DNA of 64,000 nt from positions 992,001 to 1,056,000 of the forward strand of contig NZ_CP026923.1 of the NCBI RefSeq assembly GCF_002950575.1, given 5' to 3'. Below the pieces are notes generated by a model. The model was not told the DNA's origin, searched no databases, and was given only the letters and a program-made list of their open reading frames with translations. Each line of letters starts with the position of its first letter. Position 1 is the stretch's first letter. This document shows positions 49,303-61,068 of the stretch, piece after piece. The position numbers were made by a program, and so were the translations under genes. Source of the DNA: Pontimonas salivibrio (GTDB lineage Bacteria; Actinomycetota; Actinomycetes; Actinomycetales; Microbacteriaceae).

Positions 49303-51180
49303 TTAACCGTGGAGTGAGGTAAAAATCGTCTGGGCAAGTTTTTTTCCCACGCCGGGCACCTTTTGGAGGGTCTCGACATCGGCCGTTCGCACTTGGGCAA
49401 CCGAACCAAAGGTTTTTAGGAGAGCATTAGCCATCGCCTCCCCCACGCCGGGAATATCGACCAATTCGCTTTTCAACGAACGTTTTCTGGTGGAGCGCTG
49501 GTAGCTGATAGCTGCGCGGTGTGCTTCGTCACGCACTCGTTGAAGCAGGAAGAGCGCTTCGCTGCTGCGGGGCAAAATGACGGGAAAGTCTCGGCCCGGC
49601 AACCACACTTCCTCTAAGCGTTTTGCGAGACCACACACGGCAATGTCCATGCCGGAGTCATCCAGGGCCCGTTTCGCCGCGTTGACCTGGGGCTGACCGC
49701 CATCAATCACCAGTAGCCCTGGCGGATAGGCGAAGCCGCTTTTTTGGCGCGGCCCGTCTTGTTCACCCGCAGCCTCAACGGATCCCTCTTGGAGTCGCCG
49801 AAGGCGCCGACTCACTACTTCGTAGATTCCTGCCGTGTCATCTTGGGGCGCATCGAGAGCGAACTTCCGGTAGTGATCCTTCCGGGGAATGCCGTCTTCA
49901 AACACGACCATTGCGGCAACAGGGTTCTCTCCACCCAAGTGGGAAACGTCGAAACATTCGATGCGCAGTGGCGCTTCCGGCAGGCCCAGCGCCTCACCCA
50001 GTTCTGCCAGCGCAGCGGAGCGTGCCACAACATCTGTTGAGCGTTTGGAGAGGAAGGACTGCAGTGTTTGTCGGGCATTGATGCGAACCGTCTCCGCCAG
50101 CGAAGCAAGGTCACCACGTTTAGCGACCCGGATTTCGACTCCCCCGCGCTCACCCTGTTCCTGGCGCACCTGGCCGAGGCGCTCCTGCCACACACCGTGA
50201 CTCTCCGGTAGCCGGGGAAGGGCAACCACCCGTGCTGGTGGAAACGAATCGTCAAACCCGTCGCGCAGGAGCGTTTCGATCAACTCCGCCTCGCTCAAGG
50301 GCTCCTCCCCATCAAGAACCCAGCCTCGGGCTTGGCGGATACGCCCTCCTCGAACCCGAAAGACGTAGGCGGCGGCGTGGAGGTCATCGGTGGCGATACC
50401 AAAAATATCCGCATCAACTGCCTCATCGAGCACCATGGTGTTTTTCACCATGATGGTTTCGATGGCGTCAATACGGTCACGGAGTTTGGCGGCTTTTTCA
50501 AAATCGAGACGCTCAGCGGCTTGAATCATGTCGTAGCGCAGGGTGTCGAGGACGCGATCGTCTTTGCCGTCCATGAACGCCGCAAGCCCCAGAGCGAGAG
50601 CTTTATGCTCCTCCGGGCTTACCCGATCCACACACGGGGCAGCGCATTTGCCGATGTCACCGAGAAGGCAGGGGCGTGCTTGGCGCTTGGCTCTTCGGTA
50701 CACACTTTGGGTACACGAACGCACCGGAAATGCTCTCAGTAGCGTGGAGAGGGTGTCTTTTAGGGCCCAGGAGTTGGCGAAGGGCCCAAAATACTTAGCG
50801 CCCTTGATGTCTTTTCGACGTGAGAGGAACACGCGGGGAATATCATCTGAGACCGTCACCACCAGGTAGGGGTAGGACTTGTCGTCCCGAAAACGGATGT
50901 TGAACTCTGGCTGGTACTGCTTAATCCAGGCGTATTCGAGTTGCAAAGCGGCACGCTCGGTTTGGACTACCGTCCAATCAATCGAACGAGCGGTCTGAAC
51001 CATTCTTCTCGTCCGGTCAATCAGACGCTCAGGGCTCACAAAGTAACTGGTGACCCGATTTCGAAGATTTTTGGCTTTGCCCACATAGACGACGGTCCCT
51101 TTTTCGTCCAGGAACCGATACACCCCCGGCTGTGTGGGGATGTCCGCGGTGCGTGGACGCCAGGGGGCGATCAAACTCAC
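49303..51180 (-). CDS. uvrC: Excinuclease ABC subunit C UvrC
   Basis: Makes both incisions in nucleotide excision repair. Domains in order: GIY-YIG nuclease ([25 protein letters not shown]), Cys-rich centre, UVR motif ([17 protein letters not shown]), RNase H-like 3' domain ([19 protein letters not shown]) and tandem helix-hairpin-helix at the end ([27 protein letters not shown]). 625 residues. Its GTG overlaps the uvrA stop by 4 bases. Confidence 0.97.
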   Translation of the reverse strand: MSLIAPWRPRTADIPTQPGVYRFLDEKGTVVYVGKAKNLRNRVTSYFVSPERLIDRTRRMVQTARSIDWTVVQTERAALQLEYAWIKQYQPEFNIRFRDDKSYPYLVVTVSDDIPRVFLSRRKDIKGAKYFGPFANSWALKDTLSTLLRAFPVRSCTQSVYRRAKRQARPCLLGDIGKCAAPCVDRVSPEEHKALALGLAAFMDGKDDRVLDTLRYDMIQAAERLDFEKAAKLRDRIDAIETIMVKNTMVLDEAVDADIFGIATDDLHAAAYVFRVRGGRIRQARGWVLDGEEPLSEAELIETLLRDGFDDSFPPARVVALPRLPESHGVWQERLGQVRQEQGERGGVEIRVAKRGDLASLAETVRINARQTLQSFLSKRSTDVVARSAALAELGEALGLPEAPLRIECFDVSHLGGENPVAAMVVFEDGIPRKDHYRKFALDAPQDDTAGIYEVVSRRLRRLQEGSVEAAGEQDGPRQKSGFAYPPGLLVIDGGQPQVNAAKRALDDSGMDIAVCGLAKRLEEVWLPGRDFPVILPRSSEALFLLQRVRDEAHRAAISYQRSTRKRSLKSELVDIPGVGEAMANALLKTFGSVAQVRTADVETLQKVPGVGKKLAQTIFTSLHG

Positions 51181-54047
51181 GGTGTTCTAGCCATCGCCTC
51201 TCGCAAAAATTTGCCGGTGTGCGAGGCTTCAACGGCGGCGACTTCCGTGGGGGTTCCCTCAGCGACGACTTGCCCACCTCCGGCACCCCCTTCTGGTCCG
51301 AGGTCGATAATCCAGTCGGCGGATCGGATGACGTCAAGGTTGTGTTCGATCACAATCACGCTGTTGCCTTTGTCGACAAGCCCCTGGAGTACCACGAGGA
51401 GCTTTTTGACGTCGTGAAAGTGCAGGCCTGTGGTGGGCTCATCCAGCACGTAGATGGTGCGCCCCGTGGAGCGACGCTGTAATTCGGTGGCCAGTTTGAC
51501 GCGTTGGGCTTCCCCACCGGACAGGGTGGTAGCCGCTTGTCCTAGTCGCACGTAGCCCAGTCCAACATCGACAAGTGTTGCCAGGAATCGGTGGATCGAG
51601 CTGATGGGTTCGAAAAAGGTCGTCGCCTCTTCGATGGGCATATTCAGCACATCGGCAATGGTTTTGCCCTTGTAGTGCACCTGCAATGTCTCCCGGTTAT
51701 ACCGCGCTCCGTGGCACACCTCGCAAGGAACGTACACATCGGGGAGGAAGTTCATTTCGATGGTGATGGTGCCATCGCCCGCACAGTGCTCGCACCGTCC
51801 ACCCTTGACGTTGAAACTGAAGCGGCCTGGGAGGTAACCCCGCATTTTGGCCTCTTGGGTTTCGGCAAAGAGGGCACGAATTTTGTCAAAAACGCCGGTG
51901 TAGGTGGCCGGGTTTGACCGAGGCGTGCGGCCAATGGGGGCTTGGTCGACGTGGACGATTTTGTCGAGGTGTTCCACACCTTCGATGCGTGTGTGCTTGC
52001 CGGGTACGTGGCGGGCCTTGTTGAGCCTATTAGCCAGAGAGCGATACACAATGTCGTTGACCAGAGACGACTTTCCCGAACCACTCACACCCGTGATGGC
52101 ACACAACACACCGAGCGGCAGTGTCACGTCAATGGTGCGCAGATTGTTTTCCCGGGCACCCACGACCTTAAGGACTCTTTCCGGATCGATGGACCGAATG
52201 TCGCGAGGCTCCACCACTTGCCACGCCCCGGAGACATATTTAGCCGTCAGGGATTTCTTCTCGGAGGCGAGTTTTGACACCGGACCGGAGTGGACAATGT
52301 AGCCGCCGTGTTCTCCCGCCTCGGGGCCGATATCCACTAACCAGTCCGCGGTACGAATGGTGTCCTCATCGTGTTCCACCACGATGAGGGTATTGCCGAG
52401 ATCGCGAAGGGTGATCAACGTGTCAATCAGACGGTTGTTGTCTCTCTGGTGAAGACCGATGCTGGGTTCATCCAACACATAGAGCACACCGGTCAACCCG
52501 GAGCCGATTTGGGTGGCCAGCCTGATGCGCTGTGCTTCACCACCTGAGAGGCTTCCCGCGTTTCTGGCCAAGGTGAGGTAGGACAAGCCCACTTCCAGCA
52601 GGAAGTTCAGGCGGGCCCTAATTTCTCGAATGATGGGCGCCGAAATGGAGTGGTCTTGTTCAACATCCTCCAGGGACACGATGAAGCCGAAACAGTCATC
52701 CAGGCTCATTTCGGACACTTCGGCAATCGATCGGCCCTGAACAGTAATGGCGAGCACTTCGGGTTTCAGTCTGGCCCCACCACACGACGTGCACGCGACT
52801 TCGCGGAGGTATTCGGCGTAGCGCTGTTTTGCCCAATCGGAATCTGTTTCTCGGTATTTGCGCTCGATGTAGGGCAAAACCCCTTCGAAACCGGTTGAAT
52901 ATTTCACGTCCCGGCCGTAGCGATTGCGCCACTTGACCACGACTTCGAAGTCGTTTCCCCTCAATACCGCTTCGCGGACGCTTTCCGGCAAATCCTCCCA
53001 GGGGGTGTCGAGAGAAAAGTCGAGGTCCTGAGCAAGGCTGCCCAAAAGGTTTGTGAAATACCCGTACAAGCCTTTACCGGCCTGTGTCCACGGCAAAATG
53101 GCACCCTGGGCAATAGACAGGCTGGGGTCGCCAATCACCATTTCGTGGTCGACCGCCATGGTGAAACCCAAACCTGAACAGGCTGGGCACGCCCCAAAGG
53201 GTGAGTTGAAGGAAAAAGTGCGGGGTTCCACTTCGCTTAGAGCAACGGGGTGACCGTTTGGGCAGCTGAGTTTTTCGCTCAGAAGCCTGGTCGCTTCCGG
53301 TCCTTCACGGTCCACAAACTGGATCCGTATGTTGCCTTCGGAGAGACCAAGGGCAGTTTCAAGCGAATCAACTAACCGTCCAGCAATATCTTCTCCGGTG
53401 ACCAAACGGTCGACGATCACCGAAATGTCGTGCTTTCTTGTCTTGGCTAGTTTCGGCGGGCTTGCCAGTTGAATCTGCTCGCCATCGACAATCGCCCGGG
53501 AATAGCCGCTGGCCTGCAGGCTGCTGAAAAGGTCCACAAACTCGCCCTTGCGTTGACTGACGACGGGGCTCAAGACGAGAAACCGCTCCCCTGCCTCGAG
53601 TGTCATGAGTTGGTCGGCCATCTGTTGCACCGTCTGGCGGACAATAGCTTCACCACACTCCACACAGTGTGGTTGCCCGGTTCGAGCAAACAGGAGACGC
53701 AGATAGTCGTGAATTTCGGTGATCGTCCCGACCGTCGAGCGGGGGTTACGGTTGGTGGACTTCTGGTCGATCGATACCGCGGGGCTTAGTCCCTCGATGA
53801 CGTCGACGTCGGGGCGGTCTACCTGCCCCAGAAACTGCCTGGCATAGGCAGAGAGTGATTCGACATAGCGGCGTTGACCTTCAGCAAAAATGGTGTCGAA
53901 TGCCAGGGAAGACTTTCCTGAGCCCGACAGGCCGGTGAAGACCACCAAAGCATTTCGGGGAATGTCGACATGCACATCACGCAGGTTGTGGACCCTTGCG
54001 CCCTGTACGGAAATGACTTGGTCGGTTCGGGGCTTCTCGATAGGCAC
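51177..54047 (-). CDS. uvrA: Excinuclease ABC subunit A UvrA
   Basis: Damage-recognition ATPase of excision repair. Two ABC modules are present: Walker [10 protein letters not shown] and GVSGSGKSS, signatures [13 protein letters not shown] and [13 protein letters not shown]. The zinc region in module I reads CPNGH...CPAC rather than Cys4, as in other actinobacteria, and module II has CEHCAGDG...CEVC. 956 residues. The GTG start at 54047 has TAAACT 5 bases upstream and no Shine-Dalgarno, so a leaderless transcript is likely. Confidence 0.97.
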   Translation of the reverse strand: MPIEKPRTDQVISVQGARVHNLRDVHVDIPRNALVVFTGLSGSGKSSLAFDTIFAEGQRRYVESLSAYARQFLGQVDRPDVDVIEGLSPAVSIDQKSTNRNPRSTVGTITEIHDYLRLLFARTGQPHCVECGEAIVRQTVQQMADQLMTLEAGERFLVLSPVVSQRKGEFVDLFSSLQASGYSRAIVDGEQIQLASPPKLAKTRKHDISVIVDRLVTGEDIAGRLVDSLETALGLSEGNIRIQFVDREGPEATRLLSEKLSCPNGHPVALSEVEPRTFSFNSPFGACPACSGLGFTMAVDHEMVIGDPSLSIAQGAILPWTQAGKGLYGYFTNLLGSLAQDLDFSLDTPWEDLPESVREAVLRGNDFEVVVKWRNRYGRDVKYSTGFEGVLPYIERKYRETDSDWAKQRYAEYLREVACTSCGGARLKPEVLAITVQGRSIAEVSEMSLDDCFGFIVSLEDVEQDHSISAPIIREIRARLNFLLEVGLSYLTLARNAGSLSGGEAQRIRLATQIGSGLTGVLYVLDEPSIGLHQRDNNRLIDTLITLRDLGNTLIVVEHDEDTIRTADWLVDIGPEAGEHGGYIVHSGPVSKLASEKKSLTAKYVSGAWQVVEPRDIRSIDPERVLKVVGARENNLRTIDVTLPLGVLCAITGVSGSGKSSLVNDIVYRSLANRLNKARHVPGKHTRIEGVEHLDKIVHVDQAPIGRTPRSNPATYTGVFDKIRALFAETQEAKMRGYLPGRFSFNVKGGRCEHCAGDGTITIEMNFLPDVYVPCEVCHGARYNRETLQVHYKGKTIADVLNMPIEEATTFFEPISSIHRFLATLVDVGLGYVRLGQAATTLSGGEAQRVKLATELQRRSTGRTIYVLDEPTTGLHFHDVKKLLVVLQGLVDKGNSVIVIEHNLDVIRSADWIIDLGPEGGAGGGQVVAEGTPTEVAAVEASHTGKFLREAMARTP

Positions 54048-54052
54048 GCTTT

Positions 54053-54058
54053 AGTTTA
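54053..54058 (-). promoter_or_regulatory. Leaderless -10 hexamer before uvrA
   Basis: TAAACT ends 5 bases before GTG 54047. No LexA box is seen in the 47-base uvrB-uvrA gap. A 6-bp stem AGTAGG/CCTACT (54084-54103) at the uvrB end could separate the transcripts. Confidence 0.35.
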
Positions 54059-54094
54059 AGTAGTTCTCTCTGTGCCTTCGGTTAGTAGGGGGCT

Positions 54095-56134
54095 TTACCT
54101 ACTGGCATGTTCGGTCATTTCTCGAAGTTCGCGCTTCAATTCAGCGACTTCATCGCGCAGCCGGGCCGCCAATTCAAACTTGAGCTCTGACGAGGCTTGC
54201 ATCATCTGATCAGTGAGTTGTCGAATCAACGCCGGAAGTTCTTCGGTTCCTGCCACTGCCCGCATCACTGGTGTTTCCGATTCCGCCTGACCCACCAATT
54301 CGTCGGTGTCCGCGCTTTCACGGACGAGTGCTGCGGTAATGTCACCGATTTTCTTCCTCAACGGGGTGGGATCAATACCGTGTTCGGTGTTGTAGGCCAC
54401 TTGAATTTCGCGGCGACGATTGGTTTCCCCTATGGCAAACTTCATCGAATCGGTCATCGTCTGGGCGTACATGTACACCTCGCCTGACACGTTTCGTGCG
54501 GCGCGCCCAATGGTTTGAATCAGTGATGTGTGGGAACGCAAAAAGCCCTCTTTATCGGCATCAAGAATGGCCACCAGGCTCACCTCGGGCAGGTCGAGAC
54601 CTTCTCGCAACAGGTTGATCCCCACAAGCACGTCATACACACCGGCACGCAGTTCGGTGAGCAGCTCCACTCGTCTCAACGTGTCGACGTCTGAGTGTAG
54701 GTAGCGCACACGCACCCCTGCGTCATCGAAAAAGTCGGTGAGGTCTTCAGCCATCTTCTTGGTCAACGTGGTGACCAGTACTCGCTCATTTTTCTTACTG
54801 CGTTTCCGGATTTCCTCCAGAAGGTCGTCGATTTGGCCGGTTGCGGGCCGGACCTCAACTTTCGGGTCGACCAAACCGGTGGGACGGATAATTTGTTCGA
54901 CCACGCCGTCGGAGACTTCCCGCTCATAGGCGGCCGGTGTTGCCGAGAGATACATCCGTTGACCGGTGCGCTCCAAAAACTCATCAAAACGCAGCGGTCT
55001 GTTGTCCATGGCGCTAGGTAGTCGGAAACCGTGCTCGACGAGGGTGCGCTTTCTGGACGCATCACCTTCATACATTCCCCCGATTTGGGGAACGCTAACG
55101 TGGGATTCGTCGATGACGGTGAGGAAATCATCGGGAAAATAATCCAGTAAACAGTTGGGGGGCTCCCCGGGGCTGCGCCCATCAATGTGGCGCGAATAGT
55201 TTTCGATTCCGGAACAGAAACCGATCTGCTCCATCATTTCGAGGTCATAGGTGGTGCGCATTCGAATCCGCTGAGCTTCCAGCAGTTTTCCTTGCTTCTC
55301 AAACCAGGACACCCGATCTTCCATCTCTTCACGGATGGTGCCGATGGCGCGCTTCATTGTCTCCGGTGATGCGGCGTAGTGGGTTGCCGGAAAAACGGAC
55401 ACGCTATCGACAACGTGGAGTACTTCTCCGGTGAGGGGGTGCAGCGAACTTAAAGATTCGATTTCATCGCCAAACATTTCTATCCGTAGGGCGAATTCCT
55501 CGTACACGGGGATGATTTCCACGGTGTCACCGCGCACCCGGAAGGTGCCGCGGAGAAACGCCACGTCGTTTCGTTGGTACTGCATGCCGACAAAGGCGCG
55601 CACCAGGGCGTCGCGGGAAATTCGCTGGCCCACATGCAGCGCCAGCATGGCCTCCAAATATTCCTCGGCGGCACCTAAGCCATAAATCGCAGACACCGTC
55701 GAGACGACAATGACGTCTCGACGGGAAAGAAGCGAATTGGTGGTGGAGTGTCGAAGCCTCTCCACCTCAGCGTTGACCGACGAATCCTTCTCAATGAAGG
55801 TGTCGGTCTGTGGCACGTAGGCCTCTGGTTGGTAATAGTCGTAGTACGACACAAAATATTCGACCGCGTTGTGCGGGAACATCTCCCGCAACTCGTTGGC
55901 AAACTGGGCCGCCAGGGTTTTATTGTGGGCCATCACCAGAGTGGGCCTTTGCAAACGCTCCACCAACCAGGCGGTCGTTGCGGTCTTGCCAGTTCCGGTC
56001 GCACCAAGGAGGGTGACGTCAGTTTCACCAGCCTGCAACTTGCTGGCGAGTTGATCGAGGGCACGAGGTTGGTCACCGCTTGGTGTGTAGTCAGAGACCA
56101 CCTCGAAGGGCCGGACAGATCGTGTTGCTTCCAC
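54095..56134 (-). CDS. uvrB: Excinuclease ABC subunit B UvrB
   Basis: Helicase-like subunit that verifies damage and recruits Uvr[11 protein letters not shown] starts the protein, with Walker [13 protein letters not shown], the beta-hairpin region [28 protein letters not shown] motif II, and a C-terminal UVR coiled coil ([23 protein letters not shown]). GTG 56134 gives 679 residues and lies 10 bases after coaE; a longer upstream frame lies inside coaE and was discarded. Confidence 0.96.
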   Translation of the reverse strand: MEATRSVRPFEVVSDYTPSGDQPRALDQLASKLQAGETDVTLLGATGTGKTATTAWLVERLQRPTLVMAHNKTLAAQFANELREMFPHNAVEYFVSYYDYYQPEAYVPQTDTFIEKDSSVNAEVERLRHSTTNSLLSRRDVIVVSTVSAIYGLGAAEEYLEAMLALHVGQRISRDALVRAFVGMQYQRNDVAFLRGTFRVRGDTVEIIPVYEEFALRIEMFGDEIESLSSLHPLTGEVLHVVDSVSVFPATHYAASPETMKRAIGTIREEMEDRVSWFEKQGKLLEAQRIRMRTTYDLEMMEQIGFCSGIENYSRHIDGRSPGEPPNCLLDYFPDDFLTVIDESHVSVPQIGGMYEGDASRKRTLVEHGFRLPSAMDNRPLRFDEFLERTGQRMYLSATPAAYEREVSDGVVEQIIRPTGLVDPKVEVRPATGQIDDLLEEIRKRSKKNERVLVTTLTKKMAEDLTDFFDDAGVRVRYLHSDVDTLRRVELLTELRAGVYDVLVGINLLREGLDLPEVSLVAILDADKEGFLRSHTSLIQTIGRAARNVSGEVYMYAQTMTDSMKFAIGETNRRREIQVAYNTEHGIDPTPLRKKIGDITAALVRESADTDELVGQAESETPVMRAVAGTEELPALIRQLTDQMMQASSELKFELAARLRDEVAELKRELREMTEHASR

Positions 56135-56144
56135 AGCCTTGAGG

Positions 56145-56795
56145 TTACTCCCCGGCGATGGGCAACACGTGGGCGATGTCGTCAAGCCGATCGGGCCAGT
56201 ACTCCCACAAGCCTCTGGCCAGCTGGCGTGCCGCTTCTTTCGTCGTTTCGACATCACCACCGGCGTCGAGTAGAACATCCGCGATTTCTCGGCGCGCTTC
56301 GTCACTTGCCTGCGACTTAATCCGGGCAGTGGCCGTTTCTTCGCTCATCTGCCGATGCTGGACTAAGCGATCGCGCCGCACGCTGTCTGGTGCGTCGACG
56401 ACAACGACAAGGTCGAATTCTTTCGCCCGTTGCCCCTCGGCCAACAGCGGTACGGCGTAGACCAAGGGAATATCGGGATGAGCCGCCTCGTGAGCCCGAA
56501 AGAGAGCCGTAGAGCGCTCCCATACGGCTGGGTGCACCAGAGAATTCAGTGTGGAACGGGCCGCTTCGTCGTCGAACACAATGTGGGCCAACGCCTCACG
56601 GTTCAATGCTCCTCCAGGGGTGAGGACTGAAGGGCCAAAGTGTTCAGCGATGGCACCCAACACGCTTTCGCCGGGCGCCACGACATCACGGGCGACCTGG
56701 TCGGCATCAATTACCGCGATGCCTGTGGCCGCTAACACCTCGGTCACGGTGGTTTTACCCGCCGCAATTCCTCCGGTGAGAGCGACCACAGCCAT
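56145..56795 (-). CDS. coaE: Dephospho-CoA kinase CoaE
   Basis: Last step of coenzyme A synthesis. P-loop [16 protein letters not shown], the [13 protein letters not shown] motif, and [24 protein letters not shown] form the usual kinase core. 216 residues, single domain, without the UPF0157 fusion seen in mycobacteria. It lies between rpsA and uvrB, a conserved position in actinobacteria. Confidence 0.93.
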   Translation of the reverse strand: MAVVALTGGIAAGKTTVTEVLAATGIAVIDADQVARDVVAPGESVLGAIAEHFGPSVLTPGGALNREALAHIVFDDEAARSTLNSLVHPAVWERSTALFRAHEAAHPDIPLVYAVPLLAEGQRAKEFDLVVVVDAPDSVRRDRLVQHRQMSEETATARIKSQASDEARREIADVLLDAGGDVETTKEAARQLARGLWEYWPDRLDDIAHVLPIAGE

Positions 56796-56828
56796 ACGCG
56801 CTAGTGATCCTTGCTGGCTGGGGCGAGA

Positions 56829-58301
56829 TTACTCGCCAGAGCCGCTGAGCTTTTCGCGAAGCGCCGCCAGCGATTCATCGTCGGCGAGCGTACCTTGGTT
56901 CACCTCAGGTGCAGCTTCGGCCGCAGGGGCTTCATCATCCCCATCGGCTTCTGGCATCTCGACTGGCTGGATGACCATTGCGGCCATTTCGGCGACCTGC
57001 ACCTTGTGAGCTTCCCAGCGGGCCTGCGCCGCACCGTATTCGCGCTCCCAGTTGGCGCGCTGCTCATCAAAGCCGTCTTTCCATTCGCCCGTTTCGGGGT
57101 TGAAGCCCTCGGGGTAAGTGTAGTTGCCTTGATCGTCATACTCGGTGGGCATTCCGTAGAGGGCAGGATCAAACTCTGTGCCTTCTGGGTCAACGCCCTC
57201 GTTCGCCTGCTTGAGCGAGAGGGAAATGCGACGACGCTCGAGGTCGATATCGATGATTTTGATGAAGACCTGTTGACCGGCAGAGACGACCTGTTCTGCC
57301 AAATCGATGTGCTTGTCGGAGAGCTCTGAAATGTGCACAAGACCTTCGATGCCGTCCGCGACACGCACAAAAGCACCAAAGGGAACCAACTTGGTGACCG
57401 CACCGGGTGCGATTTGGCCAATGGCGTGGGTGCGCGCGAAGAGCTGCCAGGGGTCTTCCTGCGTGGCCTTCAGCGACAGCGATACACGCTCCCTGTCCAT
57501 GTCGACTTCGAGAACCTCGACGGTGACTTCCTGGCCCACTTCAACGACTTCGCTGGCGTGCTCAATGTGCTTCCAGCTCAGCTCGGACACGTGAACGAGA
57601 CCGTCCACGCCGCCCAAATCAACGAAGGCACCGAAGTTCACGATGGACGAAACAACGCCCTTACGGATTTGGCCCTTCTCCAAGTTGGTGAGGAAGGAGC
57701 TGCGTGTTTCACTCTGGCTCTGCTCGAGCAATGCACGCCTGGAGAGGACCACGTTGTTGCGGTTCTTGTCCAGTTCAAGGATTTTGGCTTCAATTTCTTG
57801 CCCCAGGTAGGGGGTCAAATCGCGCACTCGGCGCAGCTCGATGAGCGATGCGGGCAGGAAGCCGCGGAGACCAATATCGACAATCAGTCCACCCTTGACG
57901 ACCTCGATGACCGAACCAGTCACCACACCGTCTTCGTCTTTAATCTTTTCGACATCACCCCAGGCGCGTTCGTACTGTGCGCGTTTCTTGGAGAGAATCA
58001 GCCGGCCTTCTTTGTCTTCCTTCTGAAGAACCAGGGCCTCGATGGGGTCGCCGACAGAGACGACCTCGTTGGGATCCACATCGTGCTTGATGGAGAGTTC
58101 GCGGGAGGGAATAACACCCTCAGTCTTGTAACCAACATCGAGGAGAACCTCGTCGCGGTCAATCTTGACGACAGTGCCTTCGATGAGGTCGCCATCATTG
58201 AAAAATTTCAGTGTTTTTTCGACTTCGGCCAGGAAGTCTTCGGCGGAGCCGATGTCGTTGATTGCTACTTGCTTCGGGCCGGTGGTCGCGGAGGGTGTCA
58301 T
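56829..58301 (-). CDS. rpsA: 30S ribosomal protein S1
   Basis: RNA-binding ribosomal protein with four S1 (OB-fold) repeats, beginning near DGDLIEGTVVKIDRDEVLLDVGYKTEGVIP, GVVTGSVIEVVKGGLIVDIGLRGFLPASL, GQIRKGVVSSIVNFGAFVDLGGVDGLVHVSELSW and GQIAPGAVTKLVPFGAFVRVADGIEGLVHISELS. A ~110-residue acidic tail follows. 490 residues, the four-repeat high-GC Gram-positive form. It has a long leader (see promoter at 58391). Confidence 0.96.
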   Translation of the reverse strand: MTPSATTGPKQVAINDIGSAEDFLAEVEKTLKFFNDGDLIEGTVVKIDRDEVLLDVGYKTEGVIPSRELSIKHDVDPNEVVSVGDPIEALVLQKEDKEGRLILSKKRAQYERAWGDVEKIKDEDGVVTGSVIEVVKGGLIVDIGLRGFLPASLIELRRVRDLTPYLGQEIEAKILELDKNRNNVVLSRRALLEQSQSETRSSFLTNLEKGQIRKGVVSSIVNFGAFVDLGGVDGLVHVSELSWKHIEHASEVVEVGQEVTVEVLEVDMDRERVSLSLKATQEDPWQLFARTHAIGQIAPGAVTKLVPFGAFVRVADGIEGLVHISELSDKHIDLAEQVVSAGQQVFIKIIDIDLERRRISLSLKQANEGVDPEGTEFDPALYGMPTEYDDQGNYTYPEGFNPETGEWKDGFDEQRANWEREYGAAQARWEAHKVQVAEMAAMVIQPVEMPEADGDDEAPAAEAAPEVNQGTLADDESLAALREKLSGSGE

Positions 58302-58333
58302 TCGGTAGGTGTTCTCTCGGGGGGTTATTCGGG

Positions 58334-58419
58334 CCGCGGGTTGTTTCCGCGGACGTGGACAGGATAAAGAAGCCCAATGGGCGACCCTTCAGTGTAGCCC
58401 GGGCCGCAATGGCCAGCAA
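58334..58419 (-). promoter_or_regulatory. rpsA promoter and leader hairpin
   Basis: TTGCTG (58419-58414), a 17-base spacer, then TACACT (58396-58391), so transcription should start near 58384 and leave about an 83-base leader. The leader holds CCGCGG, loop AAACAAC, CCGCGG (58352-58334) and a smaller GCCC/GGGC stem near its 5' end. Whether it controls S1 levels is unknown. Confidence 0.5.
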
Positions 58420-58422
58420 CCG

Positions 58423-61062
58423 CTAGTGCGCGGCCTGGTCCCAGTTTGGGCCGAAGCCGAGATTCACCTCGAGGGGAACGGCGAGCTCTGCAGCATTTTC
58501 CATCTCCGACGTGACCAGTGCTTCGAGTGCGGCACGCTCCCCCGGAGCGACATCAAAAATAAGTTCGTCGTGGACTTGTAGCACCATGGCTGAGGACATG
58601 GACTGATCACGCAGCTTCTGATCAATGGTGATCATGGCGCGCTTGATGATGTCGGCGGCTGTGCCCTGCATGGGCGCGTTCAACGCAGCACGCTCCGCGG
58701 CTTCGCGAGCCATCCGGTTCGAGGAGTTCAGTTCGGGAAAAGGTCGTTGTCGACCAAAAAGTGTCTCGGTGTAACCGGCTGTTCGGGCTGTCTCGACGAC
58801 GTCTCGCAGGTAGTCGCGAACTTTCCCGAACCGCTGGAAATAGTCACTCATCAGCGTCTTTGCTTCCGATGGGGAAATCTGCAGCTGTTTGGCCAGGCCG
58901 TAGGCGGAGAGACCGTAGGCCAACCCGTAGCTCATCGCTTTGACTTTGGTCCGCATTTGGGGTGTCACGTCGTCTGGTTCGACCTGGAACACTTGAGCGC
59001 CCACATAGTTGTGGAGGTCTTCACCTCGCCGAAAAGCTTCGATGAGCGCTTCGTCACCGGAGAAGTGGGCCATGATGCGCATTTCGATCTGTGAATAGTC
59101 GGCAGTTAATAGACCTTCAGACTCCACACCGTGAACAAAAGTCGCACGAATCTCGTGCCCGATTTCAGTGCGGGCGGGAATGTTTTGCAGGTTCGGCTCC
59201 AGGGAGGACAGCCTCCCGGTGCTCGTGCCCGTCTGATCAAAAGTGGTGTGTAGCCGGCCGTCTTCGCCGACCGCTGTCGCGAGACCTTCGACGATTTGGT
59301 GGAGCTTGGTCTGATCTCGGTGGCCGAGCAGGGCATCTAAAAACGGATGAGGGTTACTTTCTTGAAGCTCTGCCAACGCCTGCTGGTCGGTGGAATAACC
59401 CGTCTTTGTCTGCCTGGTCTTTGGCATATTGAGCTCGTCAAAAAGCACACCCTGAAGTTGTTTGGGTGAGCCCAGATTCACCTCGTGGCCAATCGCTTCA
59501 AATGCCAATCGTTGATACTCGGCGGCTTCCCCGAGTAGTCGTGAATTGAGTTCTTCCAGCGCGGCGCGATTGGAGGCGATGCCGAGGCGTTCCATCTTCC
59601 ACAAAATGGGAATCAACGGCAGCTCAACATCCTCGTAGACCGTTTTCTGGCTGGCGGCGAGGCTATCGCGGACCACCGGGTACACCCGATGTAACCACCA
59701 GGAATCCACCACACCTTCGTCACCAGTGTCCAGCAGTGTGTTGGGGTCAGCCGGAGCAGTCGACTCGCCGAGTTTTTCTTCCACCAGCTGGGCAAGCGTG
59801 GGGATTTTTCGACCCGGCATCATCATCCACGAGGCCACTCGAAGGTCGCCGTCGATTGTCTCTGGAGCGTCCCAGCCCGCCTCAGCAAGGTGATGCAGGT
59901 CCTGCTTTGCGTGAAGCCACCACCACTGCCTGTGTGGCTCGCGCAACGCGTGTTGAAGGGGAAGAGCATCTTTCGATCCGTGGGTGTGATGGACTGCGAT
60001 CACCTCTGTGCCGTCTGAAAGGCCACAGAGCAGACCATGGGGCACTTCTCGCACCACAATGGCAAGCGGGTCAGTGTGTTTTTCCAACCAACGAGCAAGT
60101 TCTTCATCGAGCAGCGCCTGGGGCGCAGGGGTGTCTGAAGGTGGCGGCACATCCGCGGTAACAACTGAAGTATCGCCAGCGAGGGCGAGCACGCGCTCGG
60201 TGAGAGTGCGAAAACGCAACTGCCCAAAGATGCCCTTGACCGCTTCGGTGTTGATATTTCGTCGCTCAAGGTCGCTGGGGGTGACCGGAAGCTCAACGTC
60301 TTTCACGAGTGTGTTCAGTTTCCGGTTTCTGAGCGCCCGGTCCTTCTGCTCTCGGAGGTTGCCCCCCACGACGCCTGGAATGTCGTCGGCGTGTGCGAGG
60401 AGTTCATCCAATGATCCGTACTGGGTGATCCATTTGACCGCCGTTTTTTCACCCACTTTGTCAATACCGATCAGGTTGTCGCTTGTTTCTCCCACCAGTG
60501 CGGCAATGTCGGGGTATGACGCCGGTGGGATGCCGTAGCGCTCAACCACCGCGTCAGGGGTGTAGCGCTTCAATTCGGACACTCCCCTAGAGCTTGGGTA
60601 GAGGACTGTGACTTCTGGGGTCACCAGTTGCAGTGTGTCTCGATCGCCCGAGACGAGTAGCACTTTGAATCCGGATTCTTCGCCCTGGGCTGCCAGCGTC
60701 GCAAGGATGTCATCTGCTTCGTAGTCTTCTTTTTGGATGGTGTGAATACCCATCGCGTCCAGAGCTTTCTGCAGGAGCGGAACCTGGCCCACGAACTCAG
60801 GGGGTGTTTCGCCTCGGGTTCCCTTGTATTCGGGGTACTCCCTGGTCCTAAACGAATACCGTGACACGTCAAAAGCCACGGCAAGGTGGGTCGGTTTTTC
60901 GTTCTTCAACAGGCTCAGCAGCATGGACAAAAAACCGTGAATCGCGTTGGTGTGTTGGCCCTCCGGTGTCACGAAACTTTCTAGCGGCAGGGCATAAAAA
61001 GCTCGAAAAGCCAAGGAATGGCCGTCGATGACCATCAGAGTAGGCTGGGGCTTCGAATCCAT
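58423..61062 (-). CDS. polA: DNA polymerase I PolA
   Basis: Gap-filling repair polymerase. It has an N-terminal 5'-3' exonuclease (MVIDGHSLAFRAFYALP, EADDILATLA, GDRDTLQL), a central 3'-5' exonuclease fold lacking the DEDD acidic residues (REVPHGLLCGL in place of motif I), and an intact polymerase: ADYSQIEMRIMAHFSGD (motif A), the fingers helix with the AMSYGLAYGL region, and LQVHDELIFDV (motif C). ATG 61062 has TAGGCT 6 bases upstream; 879 residues. Proofreading is probably lost, as in other actinobacteria. Confidence 0.96.
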   Translation of the reverse strand: MDSKPQPTLMVIDGHSLAFRAFYALPLESFVTPEGQHTNAIHGFLSMLLSLLKNEKPTHLAVAFDVSRYSFRTREYPEYKGTRGETPPEFVGQVPLLQKALDAMGIHTIQKEDYEADDILATLAAQGEESGFKVLLVSGDRDTLQLVTPEVTVLYPSSRGVSELKRYTPDAVVERYGIPPASYPDIAALVGETSDNLIGIDKVGEKTAVKWITQYGSLDELLAHADDIPGVVGGNLREQKDRALRNRKLNTLVKDVELPVTPSDLERRNINTEAVKGIFGQLRFRTLTERVLALAGDTSVVTADVPPPSDTPAPQALLDEELARWLEKHTDPLAIVVREVPHGLLCGLSDGTEVIAVHHTHGSKDALPLQHALREPHRQWWWLHAKQDLHHLAEAGWDAPETIDGDLRVASWMMMPGRKIPTLAQLVEEKLGESTAPADPNTLLDTGDEGVVDSWWLHRVYPVVRDSLAASQKTVYEDVELPLIPILWKMERLGIASNRAALEELNSRLLGEAAEYQRLAFEAIGHEVNLGSPKQLQGVLFDELNMPKTRQTKTGYSTDQQALAELQESNPHPFLDALLGHRDQTKLHQIVEGLATAVGEDGRLHTTFDQTGTSTGRLSSLEPNLQNIPARTEIGHEIRATFVHGVESEGLLTADYSQIEMRIMAHFSGDEALIEAFRRGEDLHNYVGAQVFQVEPDDVTPQMRTKVKAMSYGLAYGLSAYGLAKQLQISPSEAKTLMSDYFQRFGKVRDYLRDVVETARTAGYTETLFGRQRPFPELNSSNRMAREAAERAALNAPMQGTAADIIKRAMITIDQKLRDQSMSSAMVLQVHDELIFDVAPGERAALEALVTSEMENAAELAVPLEVNLGFGPNWDQAAH

Positions 61063-61068
61063 CACCCC

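Noticed and set aside
53220-53290. UvrA zinc-site reading CPNGH instead of Cys4
   Set aside because: This Cys/His form is usual in actinobacterial UvrA, so it is not a defect.
56135-56305. 57-codon N-terminal extension of uvrB
   Set aside because: It lies inside coaE on the same strand in another frame, and UvrB proteins start just before the TPSGDQPRA motif.
57333-58367. 344-codon plus-strand open frame
   Set aside because: Antisense to rpsA; created by its codon bias and repeats.
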